Shown one piece after another: positions 7,751-17,900 of a stretch of DNA of 64,000 bases. Each line of letters begins with the position of its first letter. Positions within the stretch are counted from its first letter, which is position 1. The stretch is taken from NCBI RefSeq assembly GCF_015158295.1, contig NZ_JACDXV010000005.1:62001-126000 (forward strand). The letters run 5' to 3'. Position numbers and translations under genes: made by a program. Source of the stretch: Devosia faecipullorum (GTDB lineage: Bacteria > Pseudomonadota > Alphaproteobacteria > Rhizobiales > Devosiaceae). The notes beneath the pieces are model-generated. The model had not been told where the DNA came from. It was given only the letters and a program-made list of their open reading frames with translations, and searched no databases.

Positions 7751-8890
7751 ATGGCCCTTTATCAGGCCCCGTCCTTCGATGCCCTGGAACGATTGAGCCG
7801 CAGCCGCGACGCCGATCTGGCGCGGCGGGAACTGGTCGAGGCGCGCGGGCGCGGCGCGCAATCCAATCGCTCGGGGCGCTTCGAAACGCATCAGCGCGAC
7901 GCTTTTGACGATGGCTGGGGGAGTGTCGAGCCGCTGCCCCTGTTCGAAACCGTCGAACATAACGAGCGCGCCAGGACGATCATCACCAGCAATGATAGCC
8001 CCGACATCGGCTTCGAGCGCTCCATCAACGCCTATCGCGGCTGCGAGCATGGCTGTTCCTATTGCTATGCCCGTCCCAGCCACGCCTTTCTCGGCCATTC
8101 GGCGGGGATCGACTTCGAGCGCGACATCTATGTCAAAACCAACGCGGTGGAAGCCCTGCGGGCCGAATTGGCGGCGAAGAATTATCGCCCCAAGTCCATC
8201 GCCATGGGCACCAATACCGACCCCTACCAGCCGGCCGAACGCAAGCACAAGCTGACGCGCGGTATTCTCGAAGTGATGCTGGAAACCCGACACCCGGTGA
8301 TGATCACCACCAAATCGGCGCTGATCATCCGCGATCTCGACCTGTTGAGCGAACTGGCCCGGCTCAATCTGGTCAAGGTCGCCATTTCCGTCACCTCGAT
8401 GGACCATAAGCTCAGCCGCAGGATGGAGCCGCGCGCCTCCTCCCCGGCACGGCGGCTGGAAGCCATAAGGCTGCTGTCGGAGGCCGGCATACCCACTGCC
8501 ATCTTCGCTTCGCCGATGATCCCGGCCATCAATGACATGGAACTGGAGCGCATTCTCGACGCCGGCAAGGCGCAGGGTGCGGTCAGCGCCCAGATGATCC
8601 TGTTGCGCCTGCCCGGCGAGGTGCGCGACGTATTCCGTGAATGGCTGTTGCGGCATTTCCCCGACAGGGTTCGCCATGTGCTGTCGCTGGTGCGCGACAC
8701 ACGCGGCGGGCGTGACAACGATCCGCGCTTCGGCTCGCGCATGGTGGGCGAAGGCCCCTATGCGACGCTGCTGCGCCAGCGCTTCGACAAGGCGCGCGAG
8801 CGCCATGGCCTCGACGCCAGAATGCCGCCGCTGCGCACCGACCTGTTCGAGGCCCCGACGCTGGAAAGCCGGCAGATGAGCCTGTTCTAG
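7751..8890 (+). CDS. PA0069-family radical SAM protein (SplB-like)
   Basis: A cytoplasmic radical S-adenosylmethionine protein of 379 residues, distantly related to spore photoproduct lyase. Cys98, Cys102 and Cys105 form the CX3CX2C motif that holds the 4Fe-4S cluster (YRGCEHGCSYCYAR). MGTNTDPYQPAE and ITTKSALIIRDLDLL are further segments typical of this group. The ATG at 7751 follows AGGAG at about 9 bases; an upstream extension to 7541 lacks similarity. The substrate is unknown. Its promoter carries a LexA box, so it is probably induced by DNA damage, which fits a role linked to DNA lesions, but that role is inference. A hairpin repeat follows the stop. Confidence 0.9.
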   Translation: MALYQAPSFDALERLSRSRDADLARRELVEARGRGAQSNRSGRFETHQRDAFDDGWGSVEPLPLFETVEHNERARTIITSNDSPDIGFERSINAYRGCEHGCSYCYARPSHAFLGHSAGIDFERDIYVKTNAVEALRAELAAKNYRPKSIAMGTNTDPYQPAERKHKLTRGILEVMLETRHPVMITTKSALIIRDLDLLSELARLNLVKVAISVTSMDHKLSRRMEPRASSPARRLEAIRLLSEAGIPTAIFASPMIPAINDMELERILDAGKAQGAVSAQMILLRLPGEVRDVFREWLLRHFPDRVRHVLSLVRDTRGGRDNDPRFGSRMVGEGPYATLLRQRFDKARERHGLDARMPPLRTDLFEAPTLESRQMSLF

Positions 8891-8930
8891 GGTTCTTCGC
8901 TTGGCCAAAAAACGACAGCTCATATTCTAT

Positions 8931-8993
8931 CGTCACCACCCGGTTTATCCGGGTGGTCCATACGACGAAGCAGCGAGAATGGATTGCCGGGAC
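8931..8993 (+). repeat. Composite hairpin repeat (REP-like), copy 1
   Basis: A 9-bp stem (accacccgg / ccgggtggt, 8935-8957) with a 5-base loop is followed by a spacer and ggattgccggga. The same order, with a full second hairpin, occurs at 21968 and 22157. The stem could also help end the radical SAM transcript, although no T-run follows it. Confidence 0.6.
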
Positions 8994-9058
8994 ACGTTTT
9001 CCTCGGGCGCGAAGCAACCCGCGGGCCCAGCAATGCCGAAACCGGTTAAACAGCCGGT

Positions 9059-9637
9059 CTAATACTGCGCCACTTTGCGCGCATAGGTGCTCATGAAATC
9101 CAGCGAGGCCAGCACGCCGCGCAGCGACATCCAGCTTTCGACCGGCCGCTCCGATCCGGCCAGCGGCACCGAGAGCGTCAGCGCATTGCGGTCCTTCATC
9201 TTGTCCAGCACCGCCTCGCGATCGGCACCGATCAGGAAAAACTGATTGATCGTGTTGTGGCGAACTTCCATATCCGTCCCCATCGTCAGGACAATGGGCG
9301 GCTCGCCGCCAAAGCGCAGCAGGATCGGCTTTTGTCCATCATATTCGCCTTTGGCGGGCGCGACGGTAATGGCCAGGTCGATCTCGCCATCGAGCCGGTT
9401 GTGGACGAGGGTCAGCTTATAGGCGGGCAGGCCCGCATCGTTGAGTTCCTGGCTGCCGGTGCTGGCAAAACAGGAATAGCCGGAATAGTCGGTTGCGTCC
9501 TCGTCGATGGCGTCGGGACAGGCGGCGAGCCAATCGCGGTGATATTGCCGCCATTCTCCGAACGGATGATGGAAGGGCTGGGCCAGGGCCGGCCCGCTCC
9601 AGATCAGGAGCGCCACGAGGCAGAACGCTTTACGCAT
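9059..9637 (-). CDS. Secreted protein of unknown function
   Basis: I do not recognise a named family with certainty. The 192-residue product starts with a clear signal peptide (MRKAFCLVALLIWSGPALAQ) and so is probably periplasmic. The mature part begins with FGEWRQYHRDWLAACPD and has two cysteines (in LAACPD and SCFAS) that could form a disulfide. A C-terminal stretch reads MSLRGVLASLDFM. The order resembles IalB/DUF1176-type secreted proteins, where a G-x-W segment and cysteines come first, but the match is loose. Its start codon region overlaps the 5' side of a rejected upstream extension of the DUF4180 gene; the two genes are divergent. Confidence 0.75.
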   Translation of the reverse strand: MRKAFCLVALLIWSGPALAQPFHHPFGEWRQYHRDWLAACPDAIDEDATDYSGYSCFASTGSQELNDAGLPAYKLTLVHNRLDGEIDLAITVAPAKGEYDGQKPILLRFGGEPPIVLTMGTDMEVRHNTINQFFLIGADREAVLDKMKDRNALTLSVPLAGSERPVESWMSLRGVLASLDFMSTYARKVAQY

Positions 9638-9713
9638 GAAAAGTCTCTCACACCTTTGCCCCCCGGCCGGACTGCTATATCAGCAGGAGGGTTTTCGCGA
9701 AACGGACATCGGC

Positions 9714-10079
9714 ATGCATCAGGAACGGATCAATGGCCTCGCCCTGTTTTTTGTCGACGCTGACGGCCCGGCACTGTCCAGCGAACAGGATGCGCTCGAC
9801 CTGCTCGGGCAGACCTATGGCACCGAAGCCGACATGATCGTTGTTCCCGTTGCTCGCTTCGCGCCGGGTTTTTTCGATCTCAGCACCAGGCTGGCCGGTC
9901 ATTTCTTCCAGAAATTGCAGAATTACCGCATGCGCCTCGCCATAATCGGGGATATTTCCGGCCCCCTCTCGGCCAGCAAGGCGCTGCGCGACTTTGTCGG
10001 AGAAACCAATCGTCTCGGCCATCATCGTTTCGCCGCCGACCGGGAAGCGCTCCTCGCCGCCTTGGGCGCAGAGACCTGA
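9714..10079 (+). CDS. DUF4180 domain-containing protein
   Basis: A small cytoplasmic protein of 121 residues. The run RINGLALFFVDADGPALSSE, then DALDLLGQTYGTEADMIVVP and LSTRLAGHFFQKLQNYRMRLAIIGDIS, are the conserved blocks of DUF4180, a family without known biochemistry. The ATG at 9714 matches the usual N-terminus; frames open upstream to 9636 but that part lacks similarity and would overlap the divergent gene's start. An AGGAGG-like sequence (9686-9690) is rather far upstream, so the exact start is uncertain. rnhB starts 1 base after the stop, so the two are probably cotranscribed. Confidence 0.85.
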   Translation: MHQERINGLALFFVDADGPALSSEQDALDLLGQTYGTEADMIVVPVARFAPGFFDLSTRLAGHFFQKLQNYRMRLAIIGDISGPLSASKALRDFVGETNRLGHHRFAADREALLAALGAET

Positions 10080-10080
10080 T

Positions 10081-10757
10081 ATGGCGCGCCGAATCGTCAT
10101 CGAATCCGTTGCGGCGGACCTGTTCGCGCCGGAGGCCGGATTTCCCGATTACAGCCACGAGACGATGCTGCTTTCGCGGGGAGCACACAGCATTGCCGGA
10201 GTGGACGAAGCCGGGCGCGGACCGCTGGCCGGGCCAGTCGTGGTGGCCGCCGTGCGGCTCGATCCGAACCACATTCCCACCGGACTCAACGATTCCAAAA
10301 AGCTCAGCGCCGAGCGCCGGGACGCGCTGTACGACGAAATCCTCGCCCATGCCGAAATCGCCATCGCCACGGCGCCGCCCGGCGACATTTTCAGCCTCAA
10401 TATTCGCGGCGCGACCCTTGCCGCCATGGCCCGCGCCGTGCGCGCCCTGCCCCGACCGGCGGATCGCGTCCTGGTCGATGGCCGCGACGTGCCGCCCGGC
10501 CTGCCCTGCCCCGGCATCGCCCTGATCGGGGGCGACGGGCGCAGCGTCTCCATCGCCGCGGCCTCCATCGTCGCCAAGGTCACGCGCGACCGCATGTGCG
10601 CCATCATGGATGGCGATGCGCCCCATTTCGGCTTTTCCGGGCACAAGGGCTATGGTACCGCCGCCCATCTGGCTGCGCTCGGCGATCACGGCCCCAGCCG
10701 CCACCATCGCGCCGGCTTCGCCCCGGTCGCGGCCCTGCTGGCGCGGCGGACTGCCGG

Positions 10758-10761
<4 letters not shown>
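10081..10761 (+). CDS. rnhB: Ribonuclease HII
   Basis: RNase HII cuts the RNA strand of RNA-DNA hybrids and starts removal of single ribonucleotides from DNA. The 226-residue protein carries the catalytic acidic set: Asp42-Glu43 in VDEAGRGPLAGP, Asp133 in VLVDGRDVP, and Asp170 in AKVTRDRM. DSKKLS and HKGYGTAAH are further family blocks. The chosen ATG at 10081 lies right after the DUF4180 stop; an earlier in-frame ATG at 9994 would overlap that gene and adds no conserved sequence. A short N-terminal extension of about 35 residues precedes the domain. ccrM follows after an 82-base spacer with CtrA-like boxes. Confidence 0.95.
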
Positions 10762-11980
<1,219 letters not shown>

Positions 11981-12014
11981 ACCTGACCTCCAATCGCCTC
12001 AGGCTCTATGACTT

Positions 12015-12043
12015 GGCCGCCGGTTTGCCCCGGCGGCCTTTTT
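12015..12043 (+). terminator. Intrinsic terminator after ccrM
   Basis: A perfect 9-bp G+C stem (ggccgccgg / ccggcggcc) with a 6-base loop is followed by five T residues. It sits between convergent ccrM and mutY. Confidence 0.85.
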
Positions 12044-12052
12044 GTTGGCCGG

Positions 12053-13138
12053 TCAGTGGTCCAGCCCCGCCTGCGCCAGCACCTTGCGGAACAGCGTCGG
12101 CAGCGCCTCGCCACGCAATGCGGATGGCGCGCTCCACCAGCCGCCATCCAGCCCATCGGCGGCGACCATAGCCGACCAAACCTCCAGTTCCAGCCGGAAA
12201 TGGGTAAAAATGTGCACCACCTGGCCCCGATGCTGCCAGGGCGCGGCGGCGGGATAGGAGGGCTCGCCCAGTTCGGCGCTCCACTCCGATGTCGGCACCT
12301 CGGTCATTGCCGCCAACAACCCCTTGGCGGGGCGCGTTTGCAGATAGACATCGCCCGTCGCGTCAGTCATCACAAAGGCATGGCCCTTGCGCAAAGGGCG
12401 CTCGGCCTTGACCGGCTTGACCGGAAAAGCCAGCGGATTGCCAGATTTCAGCGCCACGCATTCGGGCTGTAATGGGCAGATCAGGCATGAGGCGTTGCGC
12501 GGCGCGCAGATCGTTGCGCCCAGATCCATCATGGCCTGCGCAAAATCCCCCGCACGCTCCGGCACAGCTGTCTGCAAGGCGGCGCGCAGCTCGTCCTTGG
12601 CTTCGCGCACAGGCACATCCAACGCATAATAACGCGCCAGCACGCGGTCGAGATTGCCGTCGAGCACGGCCACGCGCTCATCGAAGCAGATCGCGGCGAT
12701 GGCAGCGCTGGTATAGGCGCCAATGCCCGGAAGCGCCTGCAATTCCGCCGCGCTGCCCGGAAAGACCCCGCCATGATCGCGTATGATAGTCTGAGCGCAG
12801 GCATGCAGGTTCCGCGCCCGGGCATAATAGCCGAGCCCCGCCCATTCGCGCAGCACGGCATCGAGCGGCGCCGCTGCCAGATCCTCGACCCGCGGCCACA
12901 GGCTGGTGAAGCGCAGGAAATAGGTTTTTACCGCCGCTACCGTGGTCTGCTGCAACATGACCTCGCTCAGCCAGACCTCGTAGGGGTCGGGCCGCACGCC
13001 CGTTTTCCGCTCCGCCGGCGGCACGCGCCAGGGCAGATCGCGGGCATGAAGATCATACCAGGCGAGCACGGCCTGCGCGTCGATGGGATGGGGAGCGGCG
13101 AGGGGCAAAGCGGGCAATTCAATTGGCAATAGCGGCAA
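12053..13138 (-). CDS. mutY: A/G-specific adenine glycosylase MutY
   Basis: MutY removes adenine mispaired with 8-oxoguanine. With a TTG start at 13138 the protein has 361 residues, the usual length. Catalytic Glu59 lies in SEVMLQQT, the helix-hairpin-helix in LPGIGAYTSAAI, and catalytic Asp160 in AVLDGN. Cys211, Cys218, Cys221 and Cys227 give the CX6CX2CX5C cluster-binding loop. A C-terminal NUDIX-like domain for 8-oxoG recognition follows from about residue 245. No ATG is in frame near the conserved start; the frame stays open to 13360, but that extension is a translated intergenic repeat. GTG or other TTG codons nearby cannot be excluded. The gene is divergent from the DciA-like gene. Confidence 0.93.
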   Translation of the reverse strand: MPLLPIELPALPLAAPHPIDAQAVLAWYDLHARDLPWRVPPAERKTGVRPDPYEVWLSEVMLQQTTVAAVKTYFLRFTSLWPRVEDLAAAPLDAVLREWAGLGYYARARNLHACAQTIIRDHGGVFPGSAAELQALPGIGAYTSAAIAAICFDERVAVLDGNLDRVLARYYALDVPVREAKDELRAALQTAVPERAGDFAQAMMDLGATICAPRNASCLICPLQPECVALKSGNPLAFPVKPVKAERPLRKGHAFVMTDATGDVYLQTRPAKGLLAAMTEVPTSEWSAELGEPSYPAAAPWQHRGQVVHIFTHFRLELEVWSAMVAADGLDGGWWSAPSALRGEALPTLFRKVLAQAGLDH

Positions 13139-13204
13139 ACTAGCGCCCGGGCTCCGCCCGGTCCATTCAAAACGGCACCATCGCTCCCACGTTTTGCCCC
13201 CCGG

Positions 13205-13345
13205 CCCACCCCCAAGGGGGAGGGAGAGCAGGAGCCGAAGGTTTGGGGGAGGCAGTGCGACCCGAAAACAAAATTCCCCGCTTCCGTCCGAAAGCTGCAA
13301 TCCTGCGCCTCCCTCCCCCCTGAGGGGAGGGATTGAGGGTGGGGG
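13205..13345. repeat. Inverted pair of G-rich/C-rich intergenic repeats
   Basis: The copy at 13205-13240 reads cacccccaagggggagggag followed by agcaggagccga. A second copy at 13301-13345 is its reverse-complement version (tcctgcgcctccctcc, then a dyad around ctgagggg). A third copy, close to the second, lies at 58773. They fill most of the 313-base spacer between mutY and the DciA-like gene, which otherwise shows nothing. Confidence 0.6.
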
Positions 13346-13451
13346 TTCAGGATGCCCCAACCGACCCCTGAAACAGCCGCCAACTCGTCCCGCGCCTCCC
13401 CCTTTCGCACCGGCTCTTGTCCCCGCCCGGCCCGCGCGCTACTCCATCCGC

Positions 13452-13967
13452 ATGTCCAGGGACGAACCGCCCGAATATAAACGCCGCAACAAAACGCTCT
13501 CCGTCGCCGATGCCCTGGCCGGGGCGATCGACCCGGTATTGCGCAAGCGCGGCTTTGCCGGGCGGGACATCATCACGCAATGGGCCGTGATCGCGCCGCC
13601 GCCCTTCAACACCACGACCCAGCCGGACAAGCTGAGCTGGCCGCGCGCCGCCCATAATGCGGAAGGCGCCACGCTCTATCTGCGCTGCGCGCCGGGCCAG
13701 GCGCTTTTCGCCCAGCATGAAGCGCCGGCCATCGCCGCCGCGATCAATCGTTATTTCGGCTATGTGCTGGTCAAGGATGTACGGCTTTCGGCCGAGCCGT
13801 TCAGTCCGGGTTCAGGCAGGAAAGCGCAAAAGCCCTATCAACCGAGCCAGAGCGAGATCGCAAAGGTCGGCAAGCAGACCGAACAGGTCGAAGACGACGA
13901 TCTGAGGGAGGCGTTGCAGGTGCTGGGCCTCGCGCTCTCCAGCAGGTCGGTGCAAAAGAACGGATAG
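13452..13967 (+). CDS. DUF721 (DciA-type) protein
   Basis: A 171-residue cytoplasmic protein whose N-terminal 100 residues match DUF721. Bacteria lacking DnaC use the DUF721 protein DciA to help load the replicative helicase DnaB, so a replication role is likely here. The block VADALAGAIDPVLRKRGFAGRDIITQWAVIA and the later beta-rich stretch ATLYLRCAPGQALFAQHEAPAIAAAINRYFGY are typical; I give them only as landmarks. The C-terminal tail is charged and probably disordered. The ATG at 13452 is preferred; the open frame back to 13083 crosses intergenic repeats. The next gene, a DsbA-like protein, starts 89 bases later. Confidence 0.87.
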   Translation: MSRDEPPEYKRRNKTLSVADALAGAIDPVLRKRGFAGRDIITQWAVIAPPPFNTTTQPDKLSWPRAAHNAEGATLYLRCAPGQALFAQHEAPAIAAAINRYFGYVLVKDVRLSAEPFSPGSGRKAQKPYQPSQSEIAKVGKQTEQVEDDDLREALQVLGLALSSRSVQKNG

Positions 13968-14056
13968 ATCGTTCACCTCGTATTGATAGAGATGCCCACT
14001 TGCCGACAATTTCCGCCCGTGTAGTGTCGGCCACGCAATAATCAGGAGCCTCCGAC

Positions 14057-14731
14057 GTGAAATTCAATCGCCGCAAAACCATCATCCTTGCCGCTGCCGC
14101 TTCGGCGCTGAGCCTGTCCGGGATGGGCATCGCACAGGGTGCCGAAGGCGATGTCGTCGATATGGCCAAGCTCATGGCGGTCGCCGGTGGTCTGGACGAT
14201 CATTTCGAGGGCAATCCGGAGGCGCCGGTCACGGTGATCGAATATGCCTCGCCCACCTGCCCCCATTGCGCCGCTTTCCACATCAGTGTCTATGAGACCT
14301 TCAAGGCCGATTACATCGACACCGGCAAGGTGTGGTTCACCGTGCGCCCCTTTGCCCGCAATGCGCTGGATGCGGCCATTTTCATGCTGGCCGAAGCCGC
14401 CGGCCCCGAGCATTACCACGAAGTCGTCGCCACCTATATGAAGACCCAGAACGAATGGGGCATGTCGGAAAAACCGCGCGACGCCATCTTTGCCATTGCC
14501 CAGCAACTCGGCTTTACAGAGGAAACCTTCAACGCCGCCTTGACGAATCAGGACGTGCTGAACGGGATTGAAGCGATCAAGAATCAGGCGCTGGACGATT
14601 TCGGGCTGACGGGGACGCCGACATTCTATGTCAACGGCAAGACGCTTTCTGGGGGCAAGACGCTTGAGCAGCTCGCTGCCGAGATCGATCCCCTCGTGCC
14701 CGCCGGCTTTGTCGCCCCCGCTGCGCAGTAA
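14057..14731 (+). CDS. DsbA-like thiol:disulfide oxidoreductase
   Basis: A periplasmic protein with a thioredoxin fold of the DsbA type. The first 30 residues form a signal peptide (MKFNRRKTIILAAAASALS, cut near AQGAEG). The active site CPHC is at residues 68-71 (SPTCPHCAAFH), a dithiol oxidase type sequence. A helical insertion follows, then the cis-proline loop GTPTFYVNG near residue 195. This suggests oxidation of secreted proteins; no DsbB lies nearby. The start is GTG at 14057 with AGGAG 8 bases upstream, so the GTG is well supported. Length 224 is typical. Confidence 0.92.
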   Translation: MKFNRRKTIILAAAASALSLSGMGIAQGAEGDVVDMAKLMAVAGGLDDHFEGNPEAPVTVIEYASPTCPHCAAFHISVYETFKADYIDTGKVWFTVRPFARNALDAAIFMLAEAAGPEHYHEVVATYMKTQNEWGMSEKPRDAIFAIAQQLGFTEETFNAALTNQDVLNGIEAIKNQALDDFGLTGTPTFYVNGKTLSGGKTLEQLAAEIDPLVPAGFVAPAAQ

Positions 14732-14788
14732 CGGCAAACGCGATCTCCCCTTCTCCCTCGAGGGGAAGGGGCAATTCGATCCCCGATC

Positions 14789-14867
14789 GTCACCCTCGGG
14801 CCTGGCCCGAGGGCTCAGGCGGATTGAGCCGCCTGAAAACAACCCTTGGGCCAGACCCGAGGGTGAC
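14789..14867. repeat. Long imperfect inverted repeat with nested hairpin
   Basis: Two 25-base arms (14789-14813 and 14843-14867) are reverse complements with two mismatches and share gtcaccctcggg at their ends. Each arm itself contains ccctcggg-type dyad symmetry, and a small aggcgg/ccgcct hairpin lies between them. It lies in the spacer before smc and looks like a REP/BIME-type element. Confidence 0.65.
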
Positions 14868-14911
14868 GCAGGTGGGATTTGGGCTCGCCTGTGGTCATCG
14901 AGGCGGCGCCG

Positions 14912-17900
14912 ATGAAATTCTCCCGCCTCAAACTCCATGGCTTCAAAAGCTTTTCCGATGAAACCGTGCTCGTCATGGAGCCCGGCCTCACCGGCATTGT
15001 CGGGCCAAATGGCTGCGGCAAGTCCAATCTGGTTGAGGCCATGCGCTGGGTCATGGGCGAAAGCTCCTACAAGGCCATGCGCGCCTCGGGCATGGACGAT
15101 GTGATCTTTTCCGGCTCCGGCAATCGTCCGGCCCGCAATTCCGCCGAAGTCACCCTCGTCCTCGACAATACCGACCGCACCGCGCCCGCCGCGCTCAACA
15201 ATGCCGATGTGCTCGAAGTCACCCGCCGCATCGAGCGCGACGCCGGATCGGTCTATCGCGTCAATGGCAAGGAAGTGCGGGCCCGCGACGTGCAATTGCT
15301 GTTTGCCGATGCCTCGACCGGCGCGCATTCCCCCGCCATGGTCCGCCAGGGCCAGATCGGCGAATTGATCTCCGCCAAACCCACCGCGCGCCGTGCCCTG
15401 CTCGAAGAGGCAGCGGGCATTTCGGGGCTCCATTCCCGCCGCCACGAAGCCGAACTGCGCCTGCGCGCCGCCGAAGCCAATCTCGAACGGGTGGACGACA
15501 TTATCGGCCAGGTCGAGACCCAGCTTGAAAATCTCAAGCGCCAGGCCCGCCTCGCCAATCGCTATCGGGGGCTTTCGGGAGACATTCGCCGCGCCGAAGC
15601 GACATTGTTCCATATTCGCTGGGTCGCCACCCGCGTGGGCGAGAAAGAAAACGAAGCGGCCCAGGCGGTGCTGATCCGCCAGCTTGCCGATGCGACCCAT
15701 GCGTCGCACCTCGCCCAGAAAGCCAGCGAGGCCGCCGAAGCCGCGCTGACCCCATTGCGCGAGCGCGAAGCCGTCACCGGCGCGGTGCTGCAACGCTATA
15801 CTATTCTGGCCGAGCAATTGGCCGATGAGGCGCGCCGCATGAGCCAGCGCCGGGCGGAGCTGGAGGATCGCCTGCGCCAGATCGCCGCCGATGGCACCCG
15901 GGAGCGCGAACTGGCCGCCGAGAGCGAAACCACGCTGGCCGCCTATGGGAAGGAACAGGCGGACCTCGTCGCCGAACAGCAGGCGGCGCAGGAAGATCAC
16001 GATGCCGCCCGCCTCGCGGCCGACGCCGCGCGCGCCGCGGTTGCCGAGGCCGAAATTGCCGGCCGCGCCGCCGCCGATGCACTGGCGCAAATGCGCGCCC
16101 GCCGCGCCCAGGCCGAGCGCAGCCTGCTCGAATTGCGCAGCCGCCATGCCCGGCTGGCTCAGCAGGTGTCGGAGGTCGAGGCCGATCTCGCCAATGTGCT
16201 GGCCCGGCTTGACGCCGACGAAACGCTCGCCCTTCGCCGCGCCGCTCTCGACGCCGCCCAGACCCATGCCGGAGCCGCCGAAAGCGCCGCTTTGACAGCG
16301 GAAAGCGCCGCCGGTGATGCGCAAACCCGGCTCGATGCTGCCCGTCCGCGCCTCGCCGAACTCGATGCCCTGGTCACAAGGCTCGACGCCGAAGCTGCGA
16401 CGCTCGCAAAAATGCTCAATATCGGCTCCAGCCTCTGGCCCGCAGTGGTGGACGAACTGGCCGTGGCGCCGGGCTATGAAACCGCGCTGGGCGCCGCGCT
16501 GGGTGATGATCTGGAAGCCTCCAGCGATGCCGGCGCGCCGATGCACTGGTCCGTCGCGCTCGATTCCTACGACGATCCGCCGCTGCCGCAGGGCGCCGAA
16601 CCGCTGTCGCGCCATGTCAAAGGCACCGAGCTGCTCAAGCGCCGCCTCAACCAGATCGGGTTGGTCGATGCCGTCGATGGACCAGGGCTGATGCGGGCGC
16701 TCCGTCCGGGCCAGCGTCTGGTGACGCTTGATGGCGCGCTCTGGCGCTGGGACGGTTTCGTCGCCGCCGCCGACGCGCCCAGCGCTGCCGCCCAGCGGCT
16801 GGCCCAGCGCAATCGGCTGGCTGAGCTGGACGAGGAAGTGACCCGCGCCAGGGGGGAGCGCAATGGCTGGAAGCGCGATGTCGACGCGCTCGCCACCGCG
16901 CTCAATCTGGCCCGCGAGGGCGAACGCAATGCCCGCGAAGACTGGCGGCGGGCTCAGCATGCCATCGGAACGGCGCAATCGGCGCTCGACACGGCCCAAC
17001 GTGCCATTGGCGATCTCGCCACCCGCCGCTCCACGCTCGAGGAAGCCCGCACCCGCCTCGCCGCCAGTCTGGACGAAGCCCGGACCATGCAGGCCGAGGC
17101 CGAAACGGCTTTGGCCCAATCGGGCGATGAAACCGACATCGCTGCAACCGCCGAGGCGGCGCAGCGCCAGCTTTCTATGCTGCGGGACAAAGCCGAACAG
17201 GCGCGGCTGACCTTGGCCAATGTGGAATCGGCCTCGCGCATTCGCCTGGCCCGGCTCGACCAATTGGCCCGCGATGCCTCCGCCTGGCAACGCCGCCGCG
17301 ATGGTGCGCTCGCGCAATTGGCGACGCTGGATCAGCGGCTGGACGATGTGCAGTCCCAACTGGCCGGGCTCGCCGAGGCCCCCGATGGCTTTGCCGGGCG
17401 CAAGGCCCAGCTCGACGCACAGATCGAGCAGGCCCGCATCGAACATCAGAGCTCGGGCGACCGGCTCAGCGAGGCGCAGACGGCCTGGCGCGAGGCGGAA
17501 AAGGCGCTCAAGACCGCCGGGGACAGCCTCAACGCCATTCGTATCGAACTGACCCGCATCGAGGAACGGCTCAAGGGCGTCATCGCCCAGCGTCAGCAGA
17601 TCGAGCGTCAGGTGGAAGAATCGCTGGGCATCCCGGCGACGCGCACGCTGGAAGCCTCCGGCATCCGCCCCGAGGAGGCCCTGCCCTCCGAACCGGTCAT
17701 CGAACAAAGGCTCGACCGGCTCAAGGCCGAGCGCGAGCGACTGGGCGGGGTCAATCTCTCCGCCGAAAAGGAAGCCGCGGAAATCCAGCTCAAGCTCGAC
17801 ACCATGATCGGGGACCGTGACGACATCATCGAGGCCATCGCCAAGCTGCGCGGCGGCATTGCCTCGCTCAACCGCGAGGGCCGCGCCCGGCTCAACGACG

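Noticed and set aside
13139..13360. N-terminal extension of MutY
   Set aside because: Codes Pro/Gly-rich text from intergenic repeats; family length is reached with the TTG at 13138.
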